A stretch of DNA of 64,000 nt. Origin: Lojkania enalia (lineage: Eukaryota; Ascomycota; Dothideomycetes; Pleosporales). Where the stretch lies: the NCBI GenBank assembly GCA_010094045.1, contig ML986598.1:248001-312000 (forward strand). Direction: 5' to 3'. A program made the translations under genes and the position numbers. The notes under the pieces were generated by a model that ran no database searches, was not told the DNA's origin, and saw only the letters and a list, made by a program, of their open reading frames with translations. The number at the start of each line of letters is the position of its first letter. Positions within the stretch are counted from its first letter, which is position 1. This document shows, in pieces, positions 43,059 through 53,766 of the stretch.

Positions 43059-44810
43059 GGTTCCGGTGGAGGCCCAAGCGAAGACAACGTAACAGGATTC
43101 TTGGTTCGCTCTACTGCGTCGACATGGGCCAAGAACTCGGTTCTAGCAGTTGACGCAGGGTCGCATCTCGCAGCTATAACCCGTATCCTCGAATCGGATT
43201 TTCCTCTTGTCTCCGAACTCATACTTAGTTCCAAAAACCGGAACGGATTCCAGAGTCCGCGCGAACGGGACTCACCATCGCCCGGCACCGTCAATGTCCC
43301 GTATTCAGATGAAGAGTCTGGAGTAGATTCTCCAGGATCCCAAGTTGAGCCTCCGCCGGTCATCACGACATTAGAAACCGGGCCGTTCGCCGGCCTACCT
43401 TTTCCGCACGCGTCGGCGAGAGCAAATGCGCTACACGTAGTCCGAGAACATGTTTCCACCTATCTCATAACCCATCCTCACCTTGATCATATCTCCGGCT
43501 TTGTGATAAACACAGCCGCATTTCATAACACATCCCGGCCAAAGCGCCTTGCCGCTCTTCCTTTCACCGTTAATGCAATTAAATCGCATATCTTCAATAA
43601 TATTTTATGGCCCAACCTAACCGATGAGGACGGCGGCGTCGGACTAGTGACCTTCCAGCGTCTTGCTGAGGGTGGTAACATTGCACTAGGCGAAGGAGGT
43701 GGAAGAGGCTATATCGAAGTCTGCGACGGACTAAGCGTCAAAGGCTTCAAAGTTAGCCACGGCCACTGCATGAAAGGTCCAGGTCATGTCCATAGAGGCA
43801 GCAACGCCAATCTCCCGGAAACTCCAGGTATCCAGCACGCCTCCACTCATTCACATCACCATGCTCCAGGCCAAAGCGAAGTGAGGGAAGGAAGATCTTT
43901 GAGTTTTTCGTTGCCGGCTGCTAGTGCGCCAGGGACGCCTCTCTACACCGGCCAAAACCCTTCAGAAGGGAGAACTGCGTCTGTGGGCGGAGGGAACTTC
44001 GAACAATGCGTCATCGACTCGTCTGCCTTCTTCATCCGCACGGAACCCTCATCAACACATCCCTGTCGCGAGGTCTTAATGTTTGGAGATGTGGAACCTG
44101 ATTCTCTGTCGCTTTCCCCCCGCACTGCGCACATTTGGAGCGAGGCAGCGCCGAAAATCGCCCAGGGAACACTGAACGGGATATTCGTGGAATGTAGCTA
44201 CGACAATAGCCAAGGCGATGCGGTGCTCTATGGCCACCTTTCCCCGCGTCACCTCCTCGCTGAACTGCAGAACCTTGCCGAGAAGGTCAAGGACGCGCGG
44301 AAAGAGCACGAACGGGAGAAGGAAGAGAGCAGGAAGGGCCGGAAGCGGAAACGCACGTCTACAAACGGCCTGCTGGCTGGCGCCGGCGTCGATGGACCCG
44401 TCCCGGAGTCTGCGAGAAAGAGTAGCAAGTCGAGGGCATTTTCGGCGGCGAAAGAAACGGACGATGAGATCATGACAGATTATGCGGCGACACCGACGCC
44501 GGGGAGGCATACGGGGGCGCATACGCCAACAGCGGCCCAGCCACATCCTTCCGCGACGGCAGCGCTAAACCTAGCGAGCGTATCAGCGGAACATAGCAAG
44601 GCGGTGTTGGCAGCGGCTTTCTCGGATGCGCCGTTGAAGGGGGTCAAGGTGGTGGTTATCCATGTCAAGGATACGTTGGCGGATGGAGCGTTGGTTGGGG
44701 AGCGCATTTTGCAGGAGTTGAGGGAGGGGGAGATGGTGATGGCGGAGCAGGGGAGGGGGCTGGGTTGTCAATTTGAAGTTAGTTCCGGTGGGCAGACATA
44801 TTATTTCTGA
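43059..44810 (+). CDS. PDE1: Class II (low-affinity) 3',5'-cAMP phosphodiesterase, 5' end unresolved
   Basis: The main exon begins after a CTAAC...TTCAG acceptor at 43058 with GSGGGPSEDNVTGFLVRST, the typical first block of fungal class II phosphodiesterases. The short exon(s) coding the preceding 'xVxVL' strand were not determined. The class signature with metal-binding residues is 'THPHLDHISGFVIN' (about residue 139 of this exon). Later metal ligands are in 'GHCMKGPGHVHRG'-like and 'LMFGDVEPDSLS' segments, and 'GIFVECSYDN' is also conserved. The enzyme hydrolyses cAMP to AMP and tunes PKA signalling. Two low-complexity insertions (residues ~255-325 and ~415-510, the latter with KGRKRKRTS, a possible nuclear signal) lengthen it compared with yeast. 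The frame is otherwise intact to TGA 44810. Confidence 0.93.
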   Translation, partial: GSGGGPSEDNVTGFLVRSTASTWAKNSVLAVDAGSHLAAITRILESDFPLVSELILSSKNRNGFQSPRERDSPSPGTVNVPYSDEESGVDSPGSQVEPPPVITTLETGPFAGLPFPHASARANALHVVREHVSTYLITHPHLDHISGFVINTAAFHNTSRPKRLAALPFTVNAIKSHIFNNILWPNLTDEDGGVGLVTFQRLAEGGNIALGEGGGRGYIEVCDGLSVKGFKVSHGHCMKGPGHVHRGSNANLPETPGIQHASTHSHHHAPGQSEVREGRSLSFSLPAASAPGTPLYTGQNPSEGRTASVGGGNFEQCVIDSSAFFIRTEPSSTHPCREVLMFGDVEPDSLSLSPRTAHIWSEAAPKIAQGTLNGIFVECSYDNSQGDAVLYGHLSPRHLLAELQNLAEKVKDARKEHEREKEESRKGRKRKRTSTNGLLAGAGVDGPVPESARKSSKSRAFSAAKETDDEIMTDYAATPTPGRHTGAHTPTAAQPHPSATAALNLASVSAEHSKAVLAAAFSDAPLKGVKVVVIHVKDTLADGALVGERILQELREGEMVMAEQGRGLGCQFEVSSGGQTYYF

Positions 44811-45619
44811 GTTGGAGAGAGGAGGAAGGAGGAATGAGTAGGCATGAAGATCAGAGAGGGAAAGGGGATATAGTGGGGTTTTTTCTTGCGAAGCATTTTG
44901 GGACTTCTGTATGGGACGGTTTTTTTTTTGTTTTGCGATTCTTTGTTATGAAGGCATGTGATAGTGTGTATAAGCATGTATGTGGATGAGGTTTAGGTTG
45001 AGTGGTTATAGTTAGTAGCGTGCTCGAGCGCTTTGTATAAATACATATGGTGAGCATCCACCAATCGTTGTTATGTCTATTATGCTCTTTGTACCCTGCT
45101 TTTGTGGGCAGGTATCCATGACATGCCGCGTTCTTTGCAGTCGTTTTTTCTGGTGTATCTACCCTCCAAGGCGTTGCTAGTATGAAAACATTTTATTTCA
45201 TTGTCTTGGTCTGCATTTTGAACATATACTATTCAATCACTCAGCTACCATGTGCAATAACCTGTCTATGCTTCTCTGAATAGGTTTCTTCATTCTCTAT
45301 CATTCATCATCGTCGTAATTTCCTAGCCGTCTTTGTTATCTCTATTTGGCGAGCCAAGCACTTGATCTTGGTCATGGAGATAGGCGTGAGAGAGGAAATT
45401 TTATTCAGGACCTGCATCTATAAGAGACATATTATTGCCCTTAAGAAGCTTTTAATAATATTTTTAATTCTAACCTCAGCGAATGGGAGACTAGAACAAA
45501 ATATCTCCGCCGAAGGAGCGAATGCTTAAATCGAAATTCAACCAAAAAAAAGGTGTATATACTCGAAAAAGAAAATTATCCTACTGCGGGCGATCCTTTA
45601 AAACTGAAAAGCGAGAACA
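44811..45619. other. Convergent intergenic region
   Basis: 3' regions of the phosphodiesterase gene and the 4-TM gene; several T-rich tracts (for example T10 near 44920) fit polyadenylation regions. No gene seen. Confidence 0.4.
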
Positions 45620-46354
45620 CTAACTACTTGGAACTGGGTCCGAAAACAGCATTTCCTGACTTTTCCACCCCTCGGACCTCTGCAGACTTTCCGGACTAAA
45701 CAGCGTCTCTGTATCATCTTCTGTATCCTCAGCCTCCCCAACCAGCGCTCTCGTCTCCTCGTTGACCCCCACATTCATCTCAATATCATCGTTTTGAACT
45801 TTCTTCTCCATCTCCATCCACCGCACTGCGCTTTCCCAAATGAACCACCCGAGAGCAATGAACGGATACAAAGGGAAGCATGGTGGCCACTTTTTGTAGT
45901 CCAATCCCATCCCATAGCGCCCTAGTATGCACGACACGAGTGCACGCAACCAAGACATACACGCACTGAAGAATGGAATGATATTCAGAAAGACAATTGC
46001 TGTCCAGTTCGGCGGATCAATACTACCATAGCAGTAGTAATACGGCGTATTCGCATCATAAATCCGAATCCCAAACGCGATGCAGATTGAGATAAGCAGG
46101 AATGTGGCGACAACGAGGCGAGTGGCTCGAGTTAAGGGGGGTGGATTCGGGTTGCAGCATCGGAGTTTCTCGTTTGGTTTTGAGGAATCGGTATGATTGG
46201 GGAGTTTTTCGAACTGAACGTTGACAATGACTTCGAGGATGATGGTGAATTTTAAGATGATGATTGTGCAAATGAGGGTTTTTATACTGGGATTGCTGCT
46301 TGGGCCGAAGAAACAGGTTGGGTCATTTCCAAGGTCTTTGAACGAATGCCGCAT
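45620..46354 (-). CDS. Hypothetical four-TM membrane protein
   Basis: One 244-aa frame runs from ATG 46354. Hydrophobic segments at ~25-45 (TLICTIIILKFTIILEVIV), ~82-98 (LVVATFLLISICIAFGI), ~118-140 (AIVFLNIIPFFSACMSWLRALV) and ~160-175 (FPLYPFIALGWFIW) suggest four helices. A Pro/Asn-rich loop with CCNPNPPP lies between the first two. The C-terminal ~60 residues are acidic and soluble (NDDIEMNVGVNEETRAL, AEDTEDDTE). I do not recognise a family; an orphan of fungal membrane proteins is likely. Location and role are unknown. Confidence 0.65.
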   Translation of the reverse strand: MRHSFKDLGNDPTCFFGPSSNPSIKTLICTIIILKFTIILEVIVNVQFEKLPNHTDSSKPNEKLRCCNPNPPPLTRATRLVVATFLLISICIAFGIRIYDANTPYYYCYGSIDPPNWTAIVFLNIIPFFSACMSWLRALVSCILGRYGMGLDYKKWPPCFPLYPFIALGWFIWESAVRWMEMEKKVQNDDIEMNVGVNEETRALVGEAEDTEDDTETLFSPESLQRSEGWKSQEMLFSDPVPSS

Positions 46355-47483
46355 GATCGAGTGTGTTGAGGGGAATCTAAAAATCTTTTGAGAGTGTTAG
46401 GGATGAGAGATGTAATGATAGATAGGCTCGAATTTTGTATATCATAGGACGAGGCAGTGCGAGGGGGCTAAAGCATGGTATTGATCCCTTAGGATGTGGC
46501 GAGGTGTCGTAAATGTGTTTGTTCGCATCCGTGTCATGGTAGGTGGGGCTTAGCTGCACGGCTTTGGACAAAATGGTGCTTTTCGCATTGGGGCGAACCT
46601 TGAAACGTGTGTGGCTGTAGCTAGGCAACCATGCTGTAGGAACATGCTAATCGCATTTCTGGACACATAAAATACTCCGGTGGTGGTTTGCTAGGCAACA
46701 AGTTATTGAACTAGATATAGGATAAACTTAACTTTTTAGCTTTTGTGTGATCTGATTTACCATTTATCGTCCCCTCTATCTAGGATGCGTTCAACTGCTT
46801 TCGATCTTAAGAGCTCCGGGGCCCAGGCGAGTGGACTGAAGGCTTTGTCTATTGTGGGAGCCAAGGTTGTCGTGTTCGCTCTGCGGCCGAAGCTCGAAGA
46901 GACGAAAAGTAGGCGAGCAATCATTAGACTAGGCTAGGAAAATTGTAAAGTATCGGGGCAGATGAGGAGGAAAGACTGTGTTGATTCATATCTATAGAGG
47001 ATCAGGCCTGTTTATACTGTCTGTCCTAGGCATCACATGATATCGGGCTAATCCATAATAAGGATCGTGCGATACATATAACCTTACAAAAATGAACTCA
47101 TCTAGTAGGGAAAAATTGGAAAAATATGTGAGAAATATTGTATGCAGTCATTTGCTAATTCTGGATTGGTTGGGTGGAAGCTGGCGGAGCCTTGCGGTTG
47201 GATGTCACTCTTGGCATCCCCGGTGAAAAATCCGAACATTTGCGGTCTAGATATCTAGTCTAGTGGAAATTTTAAAAAAACGTAGCCTAGTCCTTGTACT
47301 AAGATTAATATAATCTCGACATGTTAATTATACCAAATCATAACCCGTTCTGAAAACTCCCCCACTGAACGAAGAAGAGATGCTTGTTCAATCCAAGGAC
47401 GGGAAGCAATAGTACTTGAACCTAGGCGTACTCTCCTTTATAAGAAATGCTTTTCGAATAATATGAGGCATAATCCTTTTAAT
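46355..47483. other. Intergenic, no gene recognised
   Basis: AT-rich spacer. A 64-codon frame at 46743-46937 has no recognisable motif. Confidence 0.4.
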
Positions 47484-49525
47484 TTACATAATAGCGAGAC
47501 TTACCAGCTTCGAGCCTTCCCAAAACTTGGGCTCTATCCCCCAAACGACCCCCACTCTTCGGAAACGGCTACGAAGGACATCGGATATGTCTCCATTTGC
47601 AGGCTGGAGGGCAATCCCAAATGTTTTAATAGATCCATCATTAGAGGGCTTGCCGTGCAGACAGCACAAGACAAAAATGATGTTGACTTACCCAGGGGGT
47701 GCACATTCTGCGCACAACGGCACATCATACCGTATTTCTCCAATCTTTGTAATCCCGGTCCCACCTCCTGAGTATACTGTTTCCCGATCCTGAAATTGGC
47801 TGCCTTTAACATATTTCTCATTTTTGGTGTATCCAGGTTTCAATTTGCCCTGTAATTGCAGCATCCCGCCCTTGAGCATGCCATAAACGTCGGATTTTGC
47901 GGGTTGGATTTCAATACTAAGAATGTTTGGAACATAAGCCGGGTCCGGATTAGGGTTGTATGCATACCAAGAGACCGTCCACCAGATGTACTCGATGCGA
48001 CCTTTGACTGATGCCCACGACCAACTAGGCGCAAGATACCTCTCAGGCCGAGAGTGGGTTGCCAATCCATGGTCGATATGCCATGCACTTGCCCATAGTA
48101 GGCAGTAAGGTAAATATGATTTCCACAGTCCCGCAAGATACTCATCATTGGTACTTCTCGCAATCGCTTGCGCAATTCCGGATAGCGCGGGGAGAACATC
48201 GGTTTGTTTCGTCAAAGCACGGTTGGTATATCTCGCAACGAGATTGAACCAAACGAGGCGCTGTTTCATAACGGCTTTATTATATTCGACCATAGGCAAT
48301 TTTCCCAAAGATTGTCGACCAAGGGTGGGACAATCGAGCTGCCCATTATCAAATAGGCGCATGGCAGTATTGAAAGTGATACTGTCCTCCCAAGGAAACT
48401 CGAGTGACGCTTTGAGATCTCGGCACTCCCATCTCATCGAGTCTTTAGAGAAATGAACAACGCGGGGCGAGAGCTCGCGCTCCTGGAGACACCACCCGCG
48501 TTTGTTGATAGGATCGTTCATAAGAACTTGTACTATGGGATAAGGATCACGTGCCCATATTCTGAAGACTCGTGATTTTGAGGCTTCAGGAGAAGATGGG
48601 TCTTCGAAGAATCTTGAATCTACTGGGCCGTAGGATCGCTCGCTATCTAGCACTTTGCAGCCGCCTCTTCCATCTGTTGAACCGGATGCTGAAATTGTGA
48701 GGTGTGCGTTTGAATACACTGATGCCATCTGAGCAGCTTCGTGCTCCCAGTCATCACGGGAATCTTGAATAATGCATAAGGAATCGATCCAAATCCAGCT
48801 TATTTTCATTCTTCGAGCTATGTATATGAAGTCTTGGAATGTTTTCGACAATGAAGAGATATTGATACTTTCTAAGTGTTTGGGTAGTGTTGCCTGGGTT
48901 GTTCTAGCGGCGTCAGGCATGGCCTTGCCCCAGCAATGACTAAGGGCTAGATATCGGACATCTTTGATTTCTGTAGTCGAGGTTTCAACGAGTTGTGCTG
49001 TAGCACTATCTACTCCATCAACACCAATTAGACGAGTCGGGAGATATCCCTTTTTTACTAGCTCCGCGCAGTGCCTATGGGTTGTCGAGCACGTGTTTTC
49101 CCAGTGCTTCATGATGGCCGCCTCGTCGGTGAGGTGCTCTTCATGAGACAAGCCCTCACGAATTGGGACAGGATCAACTACTAACTCTTAGCTTCGCCTT
49201 CATCTTCAAAGGGAATCTTACCCCAATGTTTAGGAATCTCCATTCCCCTAAAAACTCCGGCCTCCGATCCCCCAATCCATACTTTTTGCTGACCGAACTT
49301 CGTACTATCCAGACGAACCGCATCTTCCTCTTTCCACTTCTTAGGCCATGCATAATCTCCTTTATACACGTTTACCGCATGTATGATTAACTTGCACAGG
49401 CGACACAGGACTGCACATTCTCTCAACGCTAAATAAGTCTCATGATGTTGAATGCTACATTGCGTATCTCGAGCGCTGCTAAAAAATTTAGCTGGTATTT
49501 TCTGGCAATCAGAGCAAAGAGGCAT
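47484..49525 (-). CDS. HET-domain (heterokaryon incompatibility) protein
   Basis: Exon 1 (49525-49222) and exon 2 (49180-~47689) join in phase across a 41-nt intron. A last exon in the 47670-47484 area encodes a HET-like tail (FGIALQP, RFRRVGVVWG), but its acceptor/donor phase does not fit cleanly. The N-terminus is Cys-rich (MPLCSDCQKIP...CAVLCRLC), a possible zinc-binding start common in these proteins. The HET domain has all its blocks: 'YLALSHCWGK', 'LPKHLESINISSLSKTFQD', 'ISWIWIDSLCIIQDSRDDWEHEAAQMASVY', 'LTISASGSTDGRGGC', 'RGWCLQERELSPRVVHF' and 'YLAPSWSWASV'. These proteins trigger cell death on non-self fusion, usually with a partner. The target is not readable from sequence. About 560-640 aa depending on the last junction. 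Confidence 0.9.
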
Positions 49526-50658
49526 GGTGTGTTATACGGCGGTGGTAGGACGAACACAGACTCAGCTGAGGTGGGGTTCCGTATTTAATGTTGCAGCTAG
49601 CCAATTTCGGAAAAGTTCACTTCGTACTTGCCCTGGTATAACGGTTTTGTGTGGAATCGAATTATGAATGGCATATTTATTTCACTTAGTCATCCCAGAA
49701 AAGGGTTTCGATAAGATCGACGTAAGGTTTCGAATGATGCATAAGAATATGTAGGCTGATCGAAGTACGCAATTGGAAGTTTCCTTTGCTGAGTTTAGTT
49801 GAATATCTACATGCTTTGATAGTGGTGGATAGGAGCAGCATCAAATGTTTTAGTTTGTTAATGAACTCGAATTTTGAATGATCTGTTTCTCTGTCATCTA
49901 AAGTGAGTTGTCCCTCCACTTCAAGCTTCATCAGATAGTTGTCAACATAGCCACGATATCACGGATCGCGAAGGAAAACAAGGAGCTCCATTAACAGAGT
50001 AATGAGTCAAGCCATAAAAGGGCTTTCACGTTGACTTGTACTGTATCATAATGCCGTATTCAAGGCTGCATTCGATTACTCTCACGTTGCTCATAGTTTA
50101 CTAGCCCTGAATGGAAAAGCTATGTATTGTCTTTAGCCAAAGCTGCCTGAGAAGAGATACATCATTTCACTTACATTTATGCTTGTAAGTAAACATATGA
50201 AATATTTTTGCGATCACCATTCAACCATCACCAAGATATAAGTTAGTCCCAGGACGATAAATAACAGAAGCAAGATGGCAGGGTATTGGGGAGAGTAGAT
50301 GTTGCTCGGAAAAAGGTCGGAGATACACCGTTAGAAGCGCAAAAAGGTAACCCGAGTTTCTATGACCATCCTTAACCCAATGATATGCAAGTTATTTGTT
50401 TCAAGCACAAATTATTTAGATGCCTGCATCTAGGTGTTAGTGCACAATGCACTATATTGTCTTAGACATTACGTGTAATGTCCAAAAAATTCAAGTGACG
50501 ACCGGCGGCGTTACAATACGGGCACTCGCAACCAATTTGAATTGTGTACTATTAAAATATGCATCACAATGTTCTAGTAGATTCAAATCCGCATCATATT
50601 CGTATATAAAATATCCTATTCCTTTTCGCCTAGTCTCCTACCACCCGCCAGCACCATA
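49526..50658. other. Divergent intergenic region
   Basis: Between the leftward HET gene and the rightward RING gene. An 81-codon minus-strand frame (49931-49686) has no recognised motif and may be a remnant. No other content seen. Confidence 0.4.
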
Positions 50659-51786
50659 ATGGATAGGCCATTAGAAAATCCAGCATTCACATCAGCAGGC
50701 ACTAATCTTTCCATTTTCCCAACGCATTGCTTTTTTAAGGACTCTGTTAACTGGGTTGATGTATTCCCCTTCCATGTTTACCCTGAAGTTTCAGAAGATG
50801 AAATAATTGAATGGTGGATTCGTAGGCTGAAAAAATATGTTACTGCGGAACGCTGTGCTGATAAAGACTGTCCCTTCAATATAAAATTGGAAGGCTTCAG
50901 GATGTTCACACAGGTGCTAAAATCCGGGCTTCAGGGCGGCTCTCTATGGGCAATTAGAGCAGTCAATGCGACCATGCTGGACAAAATCTATTACGACCTT
51001 CCGAGCCTACATGAGTTTAAAGAAACGCATTTCTGGATATATGAGGCTATGATGAAGCATCCGCAGCGCCGAACACTAACGCAACAGTGTTTCTTGGTGG
51101 CTGCCCAAACCAACGGCAGTCTGCGAGAAAGGCTCGACCAGATAGTATCCAAACTTCGCGAGTGGAGAAAAGAGACATTCGCCGTTAAGAATCTACTGCG
51201 GGATCCAGATGACTCCATCGTGCTGACCGATGCTCTAAAACATGTACGCCCTCAGGACAATGCTCGCCCAGCAATAGGCGACTGCTGTTCTATTTGTGGA
51301 GATGAATACGAGGATGAAGAGAAGTGGCATATGCAAGGTCTGAACTGCCCGGTACGGACACCGTGCGATCACATTTTCTGTGTAAATTGTACAGAGCACT
51401 GGCGCCGTTCATACTCCCAGGGTATTGCTCAGACTTGGGCCTGTCCAATGTGTCGTGCGTGCCTTGCCTGCGGTAGGAATAACTGTAGATTTCATAGGAC
51501 TATCCATGATATCGCGAAGCCTGCACCTCTAATGTATGTTCTTCACACAATAGAGGATATCTCCGACAAGCCGTTGAATGGATTTCATCCTGAATTATTT
51601 CAGGCTCTTCGGGAAGAATCACGAGAGCTGCGAGCGAAGCTTGCGTGGTTGGAAAAGCGCATTTACCATGTGGTTGGACTTGCCGATCCCAACGATCCAG
51701 TTTATCTCCGCTATACTACAGATTACGATGATTGCTGGGCGGCATTGCGACGCATGGTCGCAAAGGCGAAAGAGCGAGCGCGTTAG
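50659..51786 (+). CDS. RING-finger protein, probable E3 ubiquitin ligase
   Basis: Single exon, ATG 50659 to TAG 51786, 375 aa. The RING-HC finger at ~212-272 shows C-x2-C ('CSICGDEY'), then 'CDHIFCVNC' (C-x-H-x2-C-x2-C) and 'CPMC'. A further 'CLACGRNNCRFH' follows that could hold an extra zinc. The N-terminal ~200 residues (VNWVDVFPFHVYPEVSEDEI, WWIRRLKKYV and so on) match no family I know. The end is helical and charged (ELRAKLAWLEKRIYHVVG) and may be a coiled coil. There is no transmembrane segment. It probably recruits an E2 enzyme through the RING and ubiquitinates an unknown cytosolic target. Similar lineage-specific RING proteins are common in ascomycetes. Confidence 0.85.
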   Translation: MDRPLENPAFTSAGTNLSIFPTHCFFKDSVNWVDVFPFHVYPEVSEDEIIEWWIRRLKKYVTAERCADKDCPFNIKLEGFRMFTQVLKSGLQGGSLWAIRAVNATMLDKIYYDLPSLHEFKETHFWIYEAMMKHPQRRTLTQQCFLVAAQTNGSLRERLDQIVSKLREWRKETFAVKNLLRDPDDSIVLTDALKHVRPQDNARPAIGDCCSICGDEYEDEEKWHMQGLNCPVRTPCDHIFCVNCTEHWRRSYSQGIAQTWACPMCRACLACGRNNCRFHRTIHDIAKPAPLMYVLHTIEDISDKPLNGFHPELFQALREESRELRAKLAWLEKRIYHVVGLADPNDPVYLRYTTDYDDCWAALRRMVAKAKERAR

Positions 51787-53766
51787 ATTTGTTCTTGGCC
51801 ACCTCCGGAGCCCCCTCGTTAATAAGCTGAATACCTCTCCTCCTGGGTCCGTGAAATTCTAGACGACGGAATGGTTTTGACGAGTTATGGCAATACTACG
51901 ACAATGATGTTCAGACATTCTTTACCTTTCATTCAATCCTTGTGATATAAATCAATAAAACCTTCCATAAAATGCTAATGTGCCAATATCGCTTGGAGTT
52001 CCTTTACCATGAGTCGTAAGCGACCTCCCATGTTATCATTGTAATAGCTTCTTCTGCAAAAGTATGATCCTCGGTTGCGCTAAGAGTTTACTGTGATGTC
52101 TATGTTAGAATACTATCTAGAATCCTTTGAAAGCCACATATTGTTGAGATTTTTGACTTGCAAGGTCCATATTTCAATATGCCTAAAATTGGGAGTTGCT
52201 TGCTCAACTCCCCGGGGTGCAGAAATAAGGAAATTATTATAAATTGGTGCAGATCTATTATGGAGATTTCCTTTTTGGACTAGACCTCTATACGCAGGGG
52301 TGGTTCGTAGATTATACATTCATGAGACGCCTTTGTCGGATTGCCCGTTGCGGTTATGCGGGTCTTTGGCAACATCTCGGCTGTCATTCGCGGACGGTGA
52401 GTCCCCAGCCGTGGGATACCAATCCCCACAAATGCCCAACCTCAATTATAGACCCGTGCATGTGACGTTACCCCTACCTATGTACATGATAGACTACCTT
52501 TCAAGGTTTGTAATGGATCCTCATCCTGTACTGGTTTGGGATTCTTGGAGACCCTGAAACCCCGGAATCAAAGTTCACATTGCAAGTGCAGCGACAGCAT
52601 AATCACAAATATAATTTGCAATGTATATCTCTTCGGTCTATGGTGAGCATTTGCCATAATCACACTTTCTCGCTAGCGTCGTCCAATCAAACTCGAATCG
52701 TAAACGGGACGTAGCGATGACAGGCATTCACTTTCGGAATCCAGATAAAAGAGAAGGAGACTTGGGGGTGATGACATAGAGCGCATCTAGATCAAATGTG
52801 CAAAACTCTGTGGGACTCTGCAGGAAATTTTTCATAGGTGGCCATCTCTTAAGAATATGAGCTCAACTCTATGTGGTTATCGTCCCGTAAATGATCATCG
52901 GCCAAGTCATTTAGTGTACGACGGATCGCGCAGGGGCTCCCGAAGAAACTGCGAGCGCATGACGTCAACGCGCACTTTCTCGGCACCCTTCGGCCCTAGT
53001 GCGGGACTACTTGTTAAGCACCAGCCCAAGCGTTGAGCCGCCACGGGAGGCGTTGAGCCGAATTCGAGCTTCTTCGGATTAGCCGTCCTCGGCCGCTGTT
53101 GCTTTTCGAAGCTATGACGATCTTGAGGATTCTGCGGGTACGTTTTCTCGGCCAATCTGAAAGTTCCTCATCGCCGAGACGTGGCTCAGTTCCACTTCGC
53201 TCCTACAGCTTCACCCCTACCGGACCCTGTTGTTTTCCTGTCATTTCCCCATCCCACTCTTTCTCCCGCCTTCCCGCCCAACAATATCAGGTCGACGCAT
53301 TTTTCTCCGAGTGGCAACATGTGCAGCGCCGGAGCCTCAAGCATGACACTTTACTGCATTCGGTCAGCCATCCGGTACCACCTCAGTTCCTTGTAGCTAC
53401 CCCTTTAGCAGAACAATAAATGGGCCGAATGGGCTCCGCTCTTTTTTTTAAGCCTCACGTATCACCGCCGTCACAGCCATCACGGTGGCAGAACCAAGGA
53501 CGTTATGCTGCAAATTTCTTATCTAGTCTACTCAACGTGTAAGACGAAAAGTGGGCATTAGTGGACCAAAGTACATTATTCTTCTGTCGATTTGCCCACC
53601 ACACAATGCAGATTGTATGGCCATCATATCTATGTGAGGCTATAAAGACGCAGAACTCCTCCGCCACTGTGACCGTTTCATCCCCCGCACATCTCCCTAG
53701 AGACTTTCCCCTCTTCTTAGCTCCTGGATTGACTAGGTGTCTTGAGGAACAAGCCAGTCTGCCATC
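51787..53766. other. Intergenic, promoter side of the sugar transporter
   Basis: No gene supportable. 52900-53500 is more GC-rich than its surroundings, with C/T-rich plus-strand stretches typical of fungal promoters just before the transporter start. Confidence 0.45.
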
